Numbered from the stretch's first letter, positions 50,394 through 59,419 are shown. The stretch is 63,062 bases of DNA from Phil1 sp964487565 (GCA_964487565.1 CAZARN010000010.1:1-63062), one strand, 5' to 3'. The notes: a model not told the origin generated them from the sequence alone. Translations and numbers: made by a program.

Positions 50394-51367
50394 ACATACT
50401 CGTGACGGTTCCGGTTTATCCCGAACACATACTCAAGCTCAGGGCCGCCGCGCCGGACGGTGATTTCCGCTTTGTGAGCGCGCGCTGCGCCACCGTGCGG
50501 GACGCCGCGTGGGCGGATGTGATTTTCGGCAACATCGCGCCTTCGCTCGTCGCCGAGGCGAAGAAGCTGCGCCTTTTGCAGCTTTATTCCGCCGGAACGG
50601 ACGGATATATGAACGTGCTTGCGCAGGGAGCCGCGATCGCGAACACTTCAGGCGCGTTTGGCCTTGCGATAAGCGAGCATATGCTTGCGATGCTCCTCAT
50701 GCTCATCAAGCGCCTGCATCAATACAGGGACAACCAGCATAACAGGGAATGGCGCGACATGGGCTCCGTCACATCCGTTGAGGGGGCCACGGCGGTGATA
50801 CTCGGCCTAGGCGACATCGGCGGTGAGTTTGCGCGGCGTCTTAAGGCGCTCGGCGCGTATACGATAGGCGTGCGCCGCACGGACGGCGTCAAGCCGCCCT
50901 ATGTCGACGAGCTTGTGCTCACCGGCGCGCTTGAAAGCGTTTTGCCGCGCGCCCAGATACTTGCCATGGCGCTTCCGGGCACGCCTGACACCGCGCGCAT
51001 ACTCGACGCCGGGCGCATTGCGCTCATGCCGGACGGCGCGGTCGTTCTCAACGTCGGCCGCGGCACGGCGATCGATCAGCAGGCCCTTGCAGATGCCATA
51101 CAGACGCGCGGCTTCCGCGCGGGGCTCGACGTGACTTATCCGGAGCCGCTCCCCGCGGACAGCCCGCTTTGGGGTCTTGAGAACTGCGTCATCACGCCGC
51201 ATGTTTCCGGTTATTTCCACCTTCGCGCGACGCTTGACAACATGGTCAAGATCGCCTGCGAAAACATCGCGCGCCTCGGATCGGGCAAGCCGCTCATAAA
51301 CCTTGTTGACTCCGGTACAGGCTATCGCAGAAATAAATACGACGGGGGAAGCGAGGTTTTACGATGA
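50387..51367 (+). CDS. D-2-hydroxyacid dehydrogenase family protein
   Basis: A 326-residue NAD(P)-dependent dehydrogenase. Rossmann motif GLGDIGGEFARRL (about 142), the catalytic Arg region NVGRGTAID, Glu in DVTYPEPLP and His in ITPHVSG are all present. It belongs to the branch acting on small 2-ketoacids; the substrate cannot be told. AAGGAG precedes the ATG. It overlaps the ECF S-component gene by 4 bases, so the substrate or product might be linked to that transporter, which is speculation. Confidence 0.87.
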   Translation: MLNILVTVPVYPEHILKLRAAAPDGDFRFVSARCATVRDAAWADVIFGNIAPSLVAEAKKLRLLQLYSAGTDGYMNVLAQGAAIANTSGAFGLAISEHMLAMLLMLIKRLHQYRDNQHNREWRDMGSVTSVEGATAVILGLGDIGGEFARRLKALGAYTIGVRRTDGVKPPYVDELVLTGALESVLPRAQILAMALPGTPDTARILDAGRIALMPDGAVVLNVGRGTAIDQQALADAIQTRGFRAGLDVTYPEPLPADSPLWGLENCVITPHVSGYFHLRATLDNMVKIACENIARLGSGKPLINLVDSGTGYRRNKYDGGSEVLR

Positions 51368-51867
51368 ACATCAAAAAGCCCAATACCGCACAGCTCGTGC
51401 GGGCTGCGCTGATGTGCGCCATCACCACGGCGCTCACGCTCATCGTGCTGCCCGTGCCCATCACCAACGGTTATCTCAACCTCGGCGACGTGGGCGTATA
51501 CGCGGCGGTGGGCGTTGTCGGCGGCGTTTGGGGCGTGCTTGCGGCGGCGGTCGGCAGCATGCTTTCCGATTTCATTCTGGCTTATGCCGTGTACGCGCCC
51601 GCAACATTCGTCATCAAGGGGCTTGCGGCGCTTTTCGCGCTCGTCCTGCTGCGCCGGGCAAAGGGCTTCTTTCGCTTCGTGTGCCTCATCGCGTGCGGCG
51701 TTTTCATCGCCGCCGGGTATTTTCTTTTCGAGGGCGTTTTCGTGTGCGACAGCTTCGCCGCGGCGCTCATCAACGTGCCCGCGAACCTTTTGCAGGGCGT
51801 CGTGGGCGCGGCGCTTGGTTATGTCGTGCTGAGATTCACCGAAAAGCTTCATCTGGACACAAAATAA
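51364..51867 (+). CDS. ECF transporter S component
   Basis: A 167-residue membrane protein with about 5-6 helices. ALMCAITTALTLIV carries the conserved alanine-rich helix 1 that contacts EcfT, and YLNLGDVGVYAAVGVVGG plus SDFILAYAVYAPATFVIKGL match the substrate-binding S-component family related to the riboflavin and pantothenate types. It gives vitamin specificity to the EcfA1A2T module in the same operon. The vitamin itself is not determinable. Confidence 0.85.
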   Translation: MNIKKPNTAQLVRAALMCAITTALTLIVLPVPITNGYLNLGDVGVYAAVGVVGGVWGVLAAAVGSMLSDFILAYAVYAPATFVIKGLAALFALVLLRRAKGFFRFVCLIACGVFIAAGYFLFEGVFVCDSFAAALINVPANLLQGVVGAALGYVVLRFTEKLHLDTK

Positions 51868-51884
51868 GAAAAGAGGTGCGGCCC

Positions 51885-53213
51885 ATGGATCAGAATACCG
51901 TGCTCATCATCATCCTCATTGTGCTTGCGGCGCTCAACGTGCTGCTCACGGCGCTTATAATTTCAAAAAGATCGCGCGACGCGGACGCTTTGGAACGCAT
52001 GGGACGCGAGCTTGACGACAGGCTGCTTGCCGTGAAGGACGAGCTTGCGGAGGGCACCTCAAGAACCGTGCGCAACATGGGCGAAACCATGATGAACGCG
52101 GAACATCGCAGCGCGCAGAGCGCCGAACAGCGCTTCGCGACCTTCTCCGCCGAAAACGCGCAGAAGCTTGCGGCGATGCAAAGCGCGGAGGAACTGCGCC
52201 TCAAGACCTTTGCGACTGAGAACGAGCAGAAGCTCGAAAACATACGCGAGACGGTCGAGCGCAATCTGAAATCCATGCAGGCGGACAACAACAAAAAGCT
52301 CGACGAGATGCGCGGCATGGTGGATGAAAAGCTCCAGAACACGCTTGAGGAAAAGCTCACAAAATCCTTTGCGCTGGTCAACGAGCGCCTTGAACAGGTT
52401 TACAAGGGCCTCGGCGAAATGCAGACCCTCGCCGCCGGCGTGGGCGATCTTTCAAAGGTGCTTTCAAACGTCAAAACGCGCGGCATTCTCGGCGAAATTC
52501 AGCTTGGGGCCATCCTTTCCGAAATAATGAGTCCGGAGCAGTATCTCACGGATACCCCCGTGCGCAAGGGCGCCTCCGAAAGGGTCGAGTTTGCGATAAA
52601 GCTTCCGGGCAGCGACGCTCAAAGCGTGCTGCTGCCCATCGATTCCAAGTTCCCGATGGACGCCTATACCGCGCTTACCGACGCATACGAATCCGCGAAT
52701 CCCGAAAGCGTAAAGGCCGCGTCCGAGCAGCTTCGCGCGCGCGTGAAGGGCTTCGCGCGCGACATACGGGACAAGTATATCTGCCCGCCTGACACCACTG
52801 ATTTCGCCGTGATGTTTTTGCCCACGGAGGGGCTTTACGCCGAGGTGGTCAAGCTCAACATGGTGGAGACGCTCCAAAGGGATTATCACGTCAACATCGC
52901 CGGGCCAAGCACGATGGCCGCGCTGCTCAACAGCCTTCAGATGGGCTTCAGGACGCTCGCCATACAAAAGCGCAGCAGCGAGGTGTGGAAGGTGCTCGGC
53001 GCCGTAAAAACCGAGTTCGAGCGTTTCGACAAGGTGCTCGCCAGCGCGCAGGACAGGCTCGAGCGCGTCCACGTCGACCTTGACACGCTCATCGGCGTGC
53101 GCACGCGCAAGATAAGGAGCACGCTGCGCCACGTCGAGTCCCTGCCGGAAACGGACGTGCCCGCCCTCCTCGACGAAGCGGACGCAGCGGAAGACGAGGA
53201 CAGCAACATATAA
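51885..53213 (+). CDS. rmuC: DNA recombination protein RmuC
   Basis: A 442-residue protein with an N-terminal membrane helix (about 5-25), a long coiled coil (about 35-175) and the RmuC nuclease-like domain (about 200-400). Family blocks GILGEIQLGAILSEIMSPEQY, LPIDSKFPMDAY and FLPTEGLYAEV are clear. RmuC limits inversions at short inverted repeats. Start 51885 has AAGAGG; the frame upstream belongs to the S component in another phase. Last gene of the ecf operon. Confidence 0.93.
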   Translation: MDQNTVLIIILIVLAALNVLLTALIISKRSRDADALERMGRELDDRLLAVKDELAEGTSRTVRNMGETMMNAEHRSAQSAEQRFATFSAENAQKLAAMQSAEELRLKTFATENEQKLENIRETVERNLKSMQADNNKKLDEMRGMVDEKLQNTLEEKLTKSFALVNERLEQVYKGLGEMQTLAAGVGDLSKVLSNVKTRGILGEIQLGAILSEIMSPEQYLTDTPVRKGASERVEFAIKLPGSDAQSVLLPIDSKFPMDAYTALTDAYESANPESVKAASEQLRARVKGFARDIRDKYICPPDTTDFAVMFLPTEGLYAEVVKLNMVETLQRDYHVNIAGPSTMAALLNSLQMGFRTLAIQKRSSEVWKVLGAVKTEFERFDKVLASAQDRLERVHVDLDTLIGVRTRKIRSTLRHVESLPETDVPALLDEADAAEDEDSNI

Positions 53214-53232
53214 TATATTCTCTCATATTCGA

Positions 53233-53261
53233 TTGACACTTTTGAGCCGCGATGCAAGAAT
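53233..53261 (+). promoter_or_regulatory. glnA promoter
   Basis: TTGACA (53233-53238), 17 bases, AAGAAT (53256-53261). The leader would be about 20 bases and carries CGGAGG. No GlnR/TnrA box (TGTNA-type) is evident. Confidence 0.6.
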
Positions 53262-53288
53262 GAATCATCACACATCGGAGGTTATTTT

Positions 53289-54719
53289 ATGTTCGGTTCG
53301 CTTGACGAAGTAAAAGCATATTGCGCTGAAAACGAAGTTAAAATGATCGATTTCAAAATGACGGATATCGACGGCCGCTGGAGGCATATCCTGATCCCCG
53401 AAAAGCGCCTCACGCCCGACACGATGAAATACGGCATCGGCTTCGACGGCAGCAACTACGGTTATGCCCCGGTGGAGAACAGCGACATGGTGTTCATACC
53501 CGATCTTTCGACCGCGGCAATGGATCCCTTCGCGAAGGTACCCACCCTCACCATGACTGGCGACGTGATGATAATCGACCGTCCGGACAACCGTCCCTTC
53601 GATCAGTATCCGAGGAACGTTGCCCGCGCCGCGATAGATCACATGAAGGCGACCGGCATTGCCGACAGGATGGTGATCGGGCCTGAATTCGAGTTCCATG
53701 TGTTCGACTCCGTGAGCTATCAAACGCTGCCCAACCGCGTCGGCTACACTGTCGATACCGCAGAAGCGGAATGGAACAGCGGGAACGAGTTTGAAAACAA
53801 CGGTTATCAGACGCCGCACAAGGGCGGCTATCACATCGACCGCCCGCACGATATAACCTGCGATCTTCGCAGCCGCATGTGCATCATGCTCGAGGATATG
53901 GGCGTCGGCGTCAAATATCATCATCACGAGGTCGGCGGGTGCGGTCAGCTCGAGATCGAAGTCGAGCTTTGCGAGATGATGAAGATGGCGGACGACACCA
54001 TGACCGTCAAATATGTGATACGCAACACCGCCGCGCAGGACGGGAAAACGGCCACCCTCATGCCCAAGCCCGTCGGCGGGGAAGCCGGCAACGGCATGCA
54101 CGTTCACATGCTCCTGTTCAAGGACGGCAAGCCCCTGTTCTATGATGAAAAAGGCTATGCGCAGCTTTCCGAAACGGCGCTCTTCTTCATCGGCGGGCTG
54201 CTGACCCACGCGCGGGCGCTTTGCGGCATCACGAACCCCTCCACCAACAGCTACCGCCGCCTCGTGCCCGGTTTCGAGGCGCCCGTCACCATAGGTTACG
54301 CAATGGCAAACCGCAGCGCGGTCGTGCGCATCCCGGCCTATGCCAAATCGCCCGACACAAAGCGCTTTGAGCTGCGCAATCCGGATGCGACCTGCAACCC
54401 GTATTATGCGTATGCCGCAATACTCATGGCAGGACTTGACGGCATAAAGAACAGGATCGACCCGCACGCAAAGGGCTGGGGCCCGTTCGATTTCAACCTT
54501 TTCGATCTCAGCGACGAGGAAAAAGCGAAGATCGACGGTCTTCCGACGTCCCTATCAGAAGCGCTTGACGCGCTTGAAGCGGATCACGATTTTCTCACGT
54601 CGGACGGCGTGTTCCCAGAGCGGCTGATCAAGCTTTGGATCGCGCGCAAGCGCCGCGAGGCAAGCGAGATCGAGCGCGTGCCGCATCCTGCGGAATTCGG
54701 GAAGTATTACGATCTTTAA
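53289..54719 (+). CDS. glnA: Glutamine synthetase, type I
   Basis: A 476-residue GSI enzyme making glutamine from glutamate, ammonia and ATP. Beta-Grasp region FDGSNYGYAPVENSDM, metal-binding PEFEFHVF, GNGMHVHMLLF, signature NPSTNSYRRLVPGFEAP and glutamate-binding RIPAYAKSPDTKR-region are intact. At the site where adenylylated enzymes have Tyr (NLYDLP) this protein has NLFDLS, so adenylylation is impossible. Control is therefore by feedback or a regulator. Single gene with its own promoter and terminator. Confidence 0.96.
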   Translation: MFGSLDEVKAYCAENEVKMIDFKMTDIDGRWRHILIPEKRLTPDTMKYGIGFDGSNYGYAPVENSDMVFIPDLSTAAMDPFAKVPTLTMTGDVMIIDRPDNRPFDQYPRNVARAAIDHMKATGIADRMVIGPEFEFHVFDSVSYQTLPNRVGYTVDTAEAEWNSGNEFENNGYQTPHKGGYHIDRPHDITCDLRSRMCIMLEDMGVGVKYHHHEVGGCGQLEIEVELCEMMKMADDTMTVKYVIRNTAAQDGKTATLMPKPVGGEAGNGMHVHMLLFKDGKPLFYDEKGYAQLSETALFFIGGLLTHARALCGITNPSTNSYRRLVPGFEAPVTIGYAMANRSAVVRIPAYAKSPDTKRFELRNPDATCNPYYAYAAILMAGLDGIKNRIDPHAKGWGPFDFNLFDLSDEEKAKIDGLPTSLSEALDALEADHDFLTSDGVFPERLIKLWIARKRREASEIERVPHPAEFGKYYDL

Positions 54720-54746
54720 TACCGATCCCCTGCATAACGTTCAATC

Positions 54747-54782
54747 AAAACGGCCGGCGGAAAAATCCGCCGGCCGTTTTTT
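54747..54782. terminator. Bidirectional terminator between glnA and DUF1385 gene
   Basis: A perfect 15-bp stem (54747-54761 with 54766-54780) with a 4-base loop. T on the right and A on the left allow termination of both converging genes. Confidence 0.92.
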
Positions 54783-54795
54783 CAGCATTCCGTTT

Positions 54796-55800
54796 TCAGC
54801 CCTCGGCCTCAGCCGGCGCTTTCGCGCTTTCGGCCGCGGCGGCCGCGGCTTTCTCCGCCTTCTCCTTCTGATACGCGATGGGGTCCATGGCAAGCTTGAA
54901 GGATTCGATCGCGACTTCTATCATGTCAGGCGTTGGCTCCTTCGTGGTTATATACTGAAGCCCCATGCCGGGCGCGCGGATTATTCTCGTCAGTATGTTG
55001 TCATGCTTTGCCGCGAACTTCAAAAGCTCATATGAAAGCCCCGCAACCACCGGCAGGAAGATTATTCTTTCCGCAAGGCGCACGAGAAAGTTCGCGTTCC
55101 AGCCGATAGCGGCAAAAAACAGTATCGATACCGCCATCACGAGGAAAAGATAGTTCGTGCCGCAGCGCGGATGCAGACGCGAATGCTTCATCGCGTTTTC
55201 CGGCGTAAGCTCCTCCTCCGCCTCATAGCAGGCGATCGTCTTATGCTCCGCGCCGTGATACATGAACACGCGGCGAACGTCCTTGACCGAAGCGCAGAAG
55301 AGGATATACCCTATAAAAACAACAAGGCGCACAAGGCCCTCGGTAAGGCTCTTCCATATGCCCGCCGTCGCCGCCCCGGCCTCGCCCGAGCCGAAAATGA
55401 GCGATGAAACGAGCGTCGGCAGCACGAAGAACAATCCCACGCACAGCACGACGGCTATCACCACGGCAAGCCCTATGACCACGTTTTCAACGGATTTGCC
55501 GAGCTTCTCACTGAGCCATTTTTCAAACTTTGTCGGTTCCTCGTCTATCTCCTCACCGGCAAGCTTCGCGCTGTCCGTCAGGGTCTTCATGCCCGTGGAA
55601 AGCGATTCCACGAACGCGACCACCCCGCGCACCACAGGAAGCCCCAGAAATGTGCCTTTTTGCGCCTTTGAGCGCATTGGTTTATATTCGGTGGCGATTG
55701 AGCCGTCCCCAAGGCGCACCGCGACGGCAATGCCGTCCGGCGATTTCATCATTACGCCTTCCATGACGGCCTGACCGCCCACAGAGCAGATTTTTGACAT
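54796..55800 (-). CDS. DUF1385 membrane protein
   Basis: A 334-residue protein of the DUF1385 family (YqhQ-like in Bacillus). The N-terminus VGGQAVMEGVMMKSP and the later VFMYHGAEHKTIACYE and HPRCGTNYLF are diagnostic; about four helices are predicted. An Ala/Glu/Lys-rich tail follows. Start 55800 is chosen because the first motif begins right after it; the long upstream frame crosses the promoter of the divergent gene. Function unproven; members are widespread in sporulating Firmicutes. Confidence 0.88.
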   Translation of the reverse strand: MSKICSVGGQAVMEGVMMKSPDGIAVAVRLGDGSIATEYKPMRSKAQKGTFLGLPVVRGVVAFVESLSTGMKTLTDSAKLAGEEIDEEPTKFEKWLSEKLGKSVENVVIGLAVVIAVVLCVGLFFVLPTLVSSLIFGSGEAGAATAGIWKSLTEGLVRLVVFIGYILFCASVKDVRRVFMYHGAEHKTIACYEAEEELTPENAMKHSRLHPRCGTNYLFLVMAVSILFFAAIGWNANFLVRLAERIIFLPVVAGLSYELLKFAAKHDNILTRIIRAPGMGLQYITTKEPTPDMIEVAIESFKLAMDPIAYQKEKAEKAAAAAAESAKAPAEAEG

Positions 55801-55834
55801 ATTAAGCAATCGGTTCCTTTCGTTTCGTGAGGTC

Positions 55835-55840
55835 ATTATA
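55835..55840 (-). promoter_or_regulatory. -10 of the DUF1385 gene
   Basis: Minus strand TATAAT preceded by TG and one base (extended -10). No -35 found. The leader would be about 28 bases and carry AAAGGAA. Confidence 0.5.
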
Positions 55841-55930
55841 ACATATATTGATGATGCGCGGCGGACGGTAATGTGAAAAAAGAATGAAAAACGCATCTTC
55901 AGGGAAAGCTTGCCACGAGGTGATGCGAAA

Positions 55931-56650
55931 ATGATGCAAAAGTTCAAAACATTCTTTTTGGCAGCAAAAACGGGCACGGCGAAATTTCTCCGCGCAAAGG
56001 GCATATACGTCGTCATAATGACGCTTGTCGCCTGCGCGGGGACCGCCGCCGCGCTGATATTCATCCCCCGCGGCGAAAGCGAAGCACCGCAGCCGACCGA
56101 TCCCGGCAGCGAGGTCAACCTCTCCGGCGACGAGCGCCTTTATGTGATGAAGACGCCCGAGTTTTCGCCCACGCCTTCGCCTTCCCCCATACCAGACTTC
56201 ACGCAGGCGCCCGCAACGGCGGCCCCGAGCGCAAAACCGCTCTGGTCTCCTCCCGTGCGCGGCGAAATAATCTGGGGCTATGCCGTCAACGAGCTTATAT
56301 ATTCCCGCACCCTCCGTCAATGGATGACGCACGCGGGCGTTGACGTCGCTTCACCCAAAGGGACGGAGGTCAACGCGGTTTTCGGCGGAACGGTCGAAGC
56401 CGTGTATGAGGATGATCTCATGGGCGTCACGGTCGAGGTCACAAGCGGCGAATGGACCGCCGTGTACGCGAACCTCGCCGCCCAGCCGCCCGTTGAAGAG
56501 GGCGTGAAGATCGAAGCCGGGGACGTCGTCGGCCTCATCGGCGACACGGCGGTGTCCGAATGCGCGGATAAGAGCCACGTCCACTTCGGCCTTTCGCGGG
56601 GCGGGGAGAGCGTCGACCCCACGAAATACGTGAGGTTCATCAAGGAGTGA
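55931..56650 (+). CDS. M23 family peptidase, SpoIIQ-like
   Basis: A 239-residue protein with one N-terminal membrane helix (about 24-44), a Pro/Thr-rich linker and a LytM/M23 domain (about 120-235). The zinc ligands are present: H and D in THAGVDV and the HxH in SHVHFGL. Clostridial SpoIIQ has this layout and keeps the catalytic residues, unlike the Bacillus protein. It may therefore act in forespore engulfment; a general wall hydrolase is the alternative. GAGGTGA lies before ATG 55931. A terminator follows. Confidence 0.8.
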   Translation: MMQKFKTFFLAAKTGTAKFLRAKGIYVVIMTLVACAGTAAALIFIPRGESEAPQPTDPGSEVNLSGDERLYVMKTPEFSPTPSPSPIPDFTQAPATAAPSAKPLWSPPVRGEIIWGYAVNELIYSRTLRQWMTHAGVDVASPKGTEVNAVFGGTVEAVYEDDLMGVTVEVTSGEWTAVYANLAAQPPVEEGVKIEAGDVVGLIGDTAVSECADKSHVHFGLSRGGESVDPTKYVRFIKE

Positions 56651-56674
56651 GCAGTGTTCTTCATCCCGAACGAA

Positions 56675-56706
56675 GGGGGGCGATCCGCTTTGGATCGCCC
56701 CCCTTT
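56675..56706 (+). terminator. Terminator after the M23 gene
   Basis: GGGGGGCGATCC (56675-56686) pairs perfectly with 56692-56703 across a 5-base loop, followed by TTT and a T-rich tract. It also lies just past the end of the convergent small gene. Confidence 0.85.
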
Positions 56707-56718
56707 CTGATTTTCCCT

Positions 56719-56961
56719 TTATCGCTTTTCTTCGGGTTCCTCTGGAACGTCGTCCGGCTCCGGCACTGGCGGGAAATCGCCCGTATAGCCCGGCTTGACC
56801 TTGGGTATGCCCATGCCTGCAAGCTCCTGGAACGAGGCGTATTCCTCCACCGTTCCCGGCAGTACAGGCATCATGCCCGTGCTGCCGAGGGCGGAAGCCG
56901 TCTCGTCCTCGTCCGTGAAATCAATTGGCGGGAATGTCATCCTGTCCGGTGTTTTCGGCAT
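56719..56961 (-). CDS. Small acidic, proline-rich hypothetical protein
   Basis: An 80-residue ORF with AAAGGAGG 8 bases before ATG 56961, a strong ribosome site. The sequence is acidic with a Pro/Glu tail (DFPPVPEPDDVPEEPEEK) and contains KPGYTGDFP. It has no membrane segment and looks partly disordered. The family is not recognised. A longer upstream start (57030) has no ribosome site. Confidence 0.65.
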   Translation of the reverse strand: MPKTPDRMTFPPIDFTDEDETASALGSTGMMPVLPGTVEEYASFQELAGMGIPKVKPGYTGDFPPVPEPDDVPEEPEEKR

Positions 56962-57210
56962 AACAGCGTCCTCCTTTCGCTTTGAACTAGTTTGCGCAGA
57001 TCCCGCTGTGCCGATACCGCTTTTTTTCATGCCGTATTTGTCAATTCGCTTCCGGTGTGCTATGCTTTTTATGCCGCTTTCGCGCGTTGTGGCCGCAATG
57101 CGTGTCGCGCCGCTTAAAATGGCGATTTTTGCCTTATTTTGTTAAATTACGGCAATGTGTAATGCGTTTTACCGTAAATCAGTTTATTATTGTTTTGAGG
57201 GTGATTTTTG

Positions 57211-59334
57211 ATGACCGACACTACCTGCGGCGCGTTTCCCGCGCGTTTTGAGCCTGACGCCGAACAACGCGCGGCCATTGCCTGTGCGGACGGGCCGCTG
57301 CTGCTGCTGGCGGTCCCCGGCAGCGGCAAAACCACGGCCCTCGTCTCCCGTCTTGGCAGGATGGTGTTCGAGCTTTCGATCCCGCCCGAAAGTATAACCG
57401 CGCTCACATACACCGTGGCGGCGGCGGCCGATATGAAGGGGCGCTTCATTTCGCTTTTCGGGGAGCGTGGCCACGCAGTTGCCGAAAGGATGCAGTTTCG
57501 CACGATAAACGGGCTTTGCGCCTCCGTCATCGCCCGCTGCTCACGCAGCGCCGGGCGCGAGGCGTTCAGCCTCATGAGCGACGAGGGCGAAACCGCCGCG
57601 CTCATCGCCGCGATACTCAAAACGCACGGCGCGGAATACCCGGCGGACGGCGATATACGCGACGCGCGGATGCTCATCACATATGCCAAGAACATGCTCC
57701 TTACTGACGCGGAAGCGGAAAAGCTGGTGCTTGACTGCGCGCCGTTCGGGCCTGTTTTCACGGATTACAGGGCATATCTTCGCAAGAACGGGCTGATGGA
57801 TTATGACGATCAGCTCATATACGCATACAGAATATTGCAGAAGTATCCCGACGAGCTTGCGTACTGGCGCCGCCGCGCAAGGTATCTGCTTGTCGACGAG
57901 GCGCAGGACACCTCGAAGATACAGCATCTCATCATCCGCCTTATCGCGGCGCCTGCGGACAATCTTTTTATGGTGGGGGATGAAGATCAGAGCATATACG
58001 GCTTCCGCGCGGCGTATCCTTCCGCCCTCATGGATTTTGAGCGCGACCATCCCGGCGCGCGCGTGATGTTTCTTGAGCGCAATTACCGCTCCGGCGCGTC
58101 GCTTTGCGCGCTTGCGTCGGCCTTCATCGCCCGCAACCGCACAAGGCGTGAAAAGCACGTCATACCGGCTTCGCCCGAAGGTGAGGACACCCCGGTCACA
58201 TGCGTCCGCGTGCGCGACAGGCTCGCCCAATATGAATCGATCGCGGATATCGTCTCATCCTCGACGACAGAAACGGCCGTCCTCTATCGCGACAACGACT
58301 GCGCGCTCCCCATTATCGACCTTTTGCTGCGCCGCGGCGTTGTTTTTCGCACGCGGGGCGCGGACTCGGCTTTTTTCACCAACTTCATCGTGCGCGACAT
58401 ATGTGATTTTATCGGCCTTGCCGCCGCGCCGTCCGACGCCGGCCGTTTCCTTCGCATCTATTATAAAACATCCGCGCGCATACCCAAATCCGCCGCCCTG
58501 TGGGCTGCCGAACATTCCGCGGCAAGCGGAAAACCCGTGCTTGAAACGCTCATGGATTCGCCCGAGCTTGCGCCGTATACCCGCACGCGCGTCAGGGGAC
58601 TTGCGGAGGATCTCGCAAAGATCCCCCATGTCGGCGCGTCGGCGGCGCTTGAGATCATCTCATCCTCGATGGGATATGAGGAATACCTTGAGCATAAGCA
58701 GGCAAATCCGTTCAGGCTGCGCGTGCTCGAGGCGATCGCCTCGCGTGAAAAAAGCGCAAAATCGCTCATCGAAAGGCTCGGCATACTGGATGATACCGTT
58801 CGCTCTGGCACCGGCAGGGCTGACGCCGCAATCATCCTTTCCACGATCCATTCGGCCAAAGGGCTGGAATTCGAGCGGGTGATACTTATGGATGTTGCGG
58901 ACGGTATCTTGCCGAAAACGCCTCCTTCAAAGGGCAGGACGCCCACGCGGGAGGAGCAGGACGCGCTCGAGGAAGAGCGGCGCATACTATACGTCGGCAT
59001 GACGCGCGCCAAACGCGCGCTCACGCTCATCAAATACAGCGATCCCGCCGTGCGCTCGACATTCATGGATGAGCTCTTCCCCGAAGAACATCCGCACGCA
59101 CCGTTGAAAAAGCCGAAGGCCGCCGAAAAACCGCCCGTCCTGAACGCCGCCCTCTGCGCCGGGATCATTGCGCGCATGACCCCCGGCGCGCGCATCATGC
59201 ACAGCCGTTTCGGCCCGGGCACGGTTTTGGAAATCAAAAACGGAATAATCAAAACCGACATCGGCGGTAAGGAGCGCAGCTTCGCGCTTGCCTTCGCCGT
59301 GTCGGCAGGAATAATAAAGCCGCTCGATCAATGA
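57211..59334 (+). CDS. UvrD/Rep-family DNA helicase
   Basis: A 707-residue superfamily 1A helicase. Motifs in order: I AVPGSGKTTAL, II VDEAQDTSKIQ, III GDEDQSIYGFRAA, IV LERNYRSG, V TIHSAKGLEFERVIL and VI YVGMTRAKRALTL. A C-terminal Tudor-like segment (GARIMHSRFGPGTV) matches PcrA/UvrD tails. It unwinds DNA 3'-5' in repair or replication restart. It is shorter and more divergent than typical PcrA, and residues such as GSGKTTALVSR resemble a second, accessory paralogue. ATG 57211 follows GAGGGTGA. Last host-like gene before the right-hand island. Confidence 0.9.
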   Translation: MTDTTCGAFPARFEPDAEQRAAIACADGPLLLLAVPGSGKTTALVSRLGRMVFELSIPPESITALTYTVAAAADMKGRFISLFGERGHAVAERMQFRTINGLCASVIARCSRSAGREAFSLMSDEGETAALIAAILKTHGAEYPADGDIRDARMLITYAKNMLLTDAEAEKLVLDCAPFGPVFTDYRAYLRKNGLMDYDDQLIYAYRILQKYPDELAYWRRRARYLLVDEAQDTSKIQHLIIRLIAAPADNLFMVGDEDQSIYGFRAAYPSALMDFERDHPGARVMFLERNYRSGASLCALASAFIARNRTRREKHVIPASPEGEDTPVTCVRVRDRLAQYESIADIVSSSTTETAVLYRDNDCALPIIDLLLRRGVVFRTRGADSAFFTNFIVRDICDFIGLAAAPSDAGRFLRIYYKTSARIPKSAALWAAEHSAASGKPVLETLMDSPELAPYTRTRVRGLAEDLAKIPHVGASAALEIISSSMGYEEYLEHKQANPFRLRVLEAIASREKSAKSLIERLGILDDTVRSGTGRADAAIILSTIHSAKGLEFERVILMDVADGILPKTPPSKGRTPTREEQDALEEERRILYVGMTRAKRALTLIKYSDPAVRSTFMDELFPEEHPHAPLKKPKAAEKPPVLNAALCAGIIARMTPGARIMHSRFGPGTVLEIKNGIIKTDIGGKERSFALAFAVSAGIIKPLDQ

Positions 59335-59391
59335 TATAACGCTTGGGCAGACCGCCGGCCGCGTGTCATTTCCGCTTTTCACCGACGCAAA

Positions 59392-59419
59392 ACCGGCCGG
59401 CTCGTCAAAGCCGGTCGGT
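59392..59419. terminator. GC-rich hairpin after the helicase gene
   Basis: ACCGGCCGGCT (59392-59402) pairs with AGCCGGTCGGT (59409-59419), one G-T pair, 6-base loop. There is no T-run on plus and four T on minus, so a terminator role is uncertain. Confidence 0.45.

Noticed and set aside
51303..51884. Extension of rmuC upstream through the S-component gene
   Set aside because: The extra frame is arginine/histidine-rich antiphase of the S component; the membrane helix and coiled coil of RmuC begin properly at 51885 after a ribosome site.
55861..55930. SigF-type promoter for the M23 gene
   Set aside because: GGGAAAGCTT is one mismatch from the -10 pattern, but no matching -35 is found at the right distance.
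54796..56118. Long N-terminal extension of the DUF1385 protein
   Set aside because: It would overlap the divergent M23 gene and both promoters; the family motif starts directly after ATG 55800.
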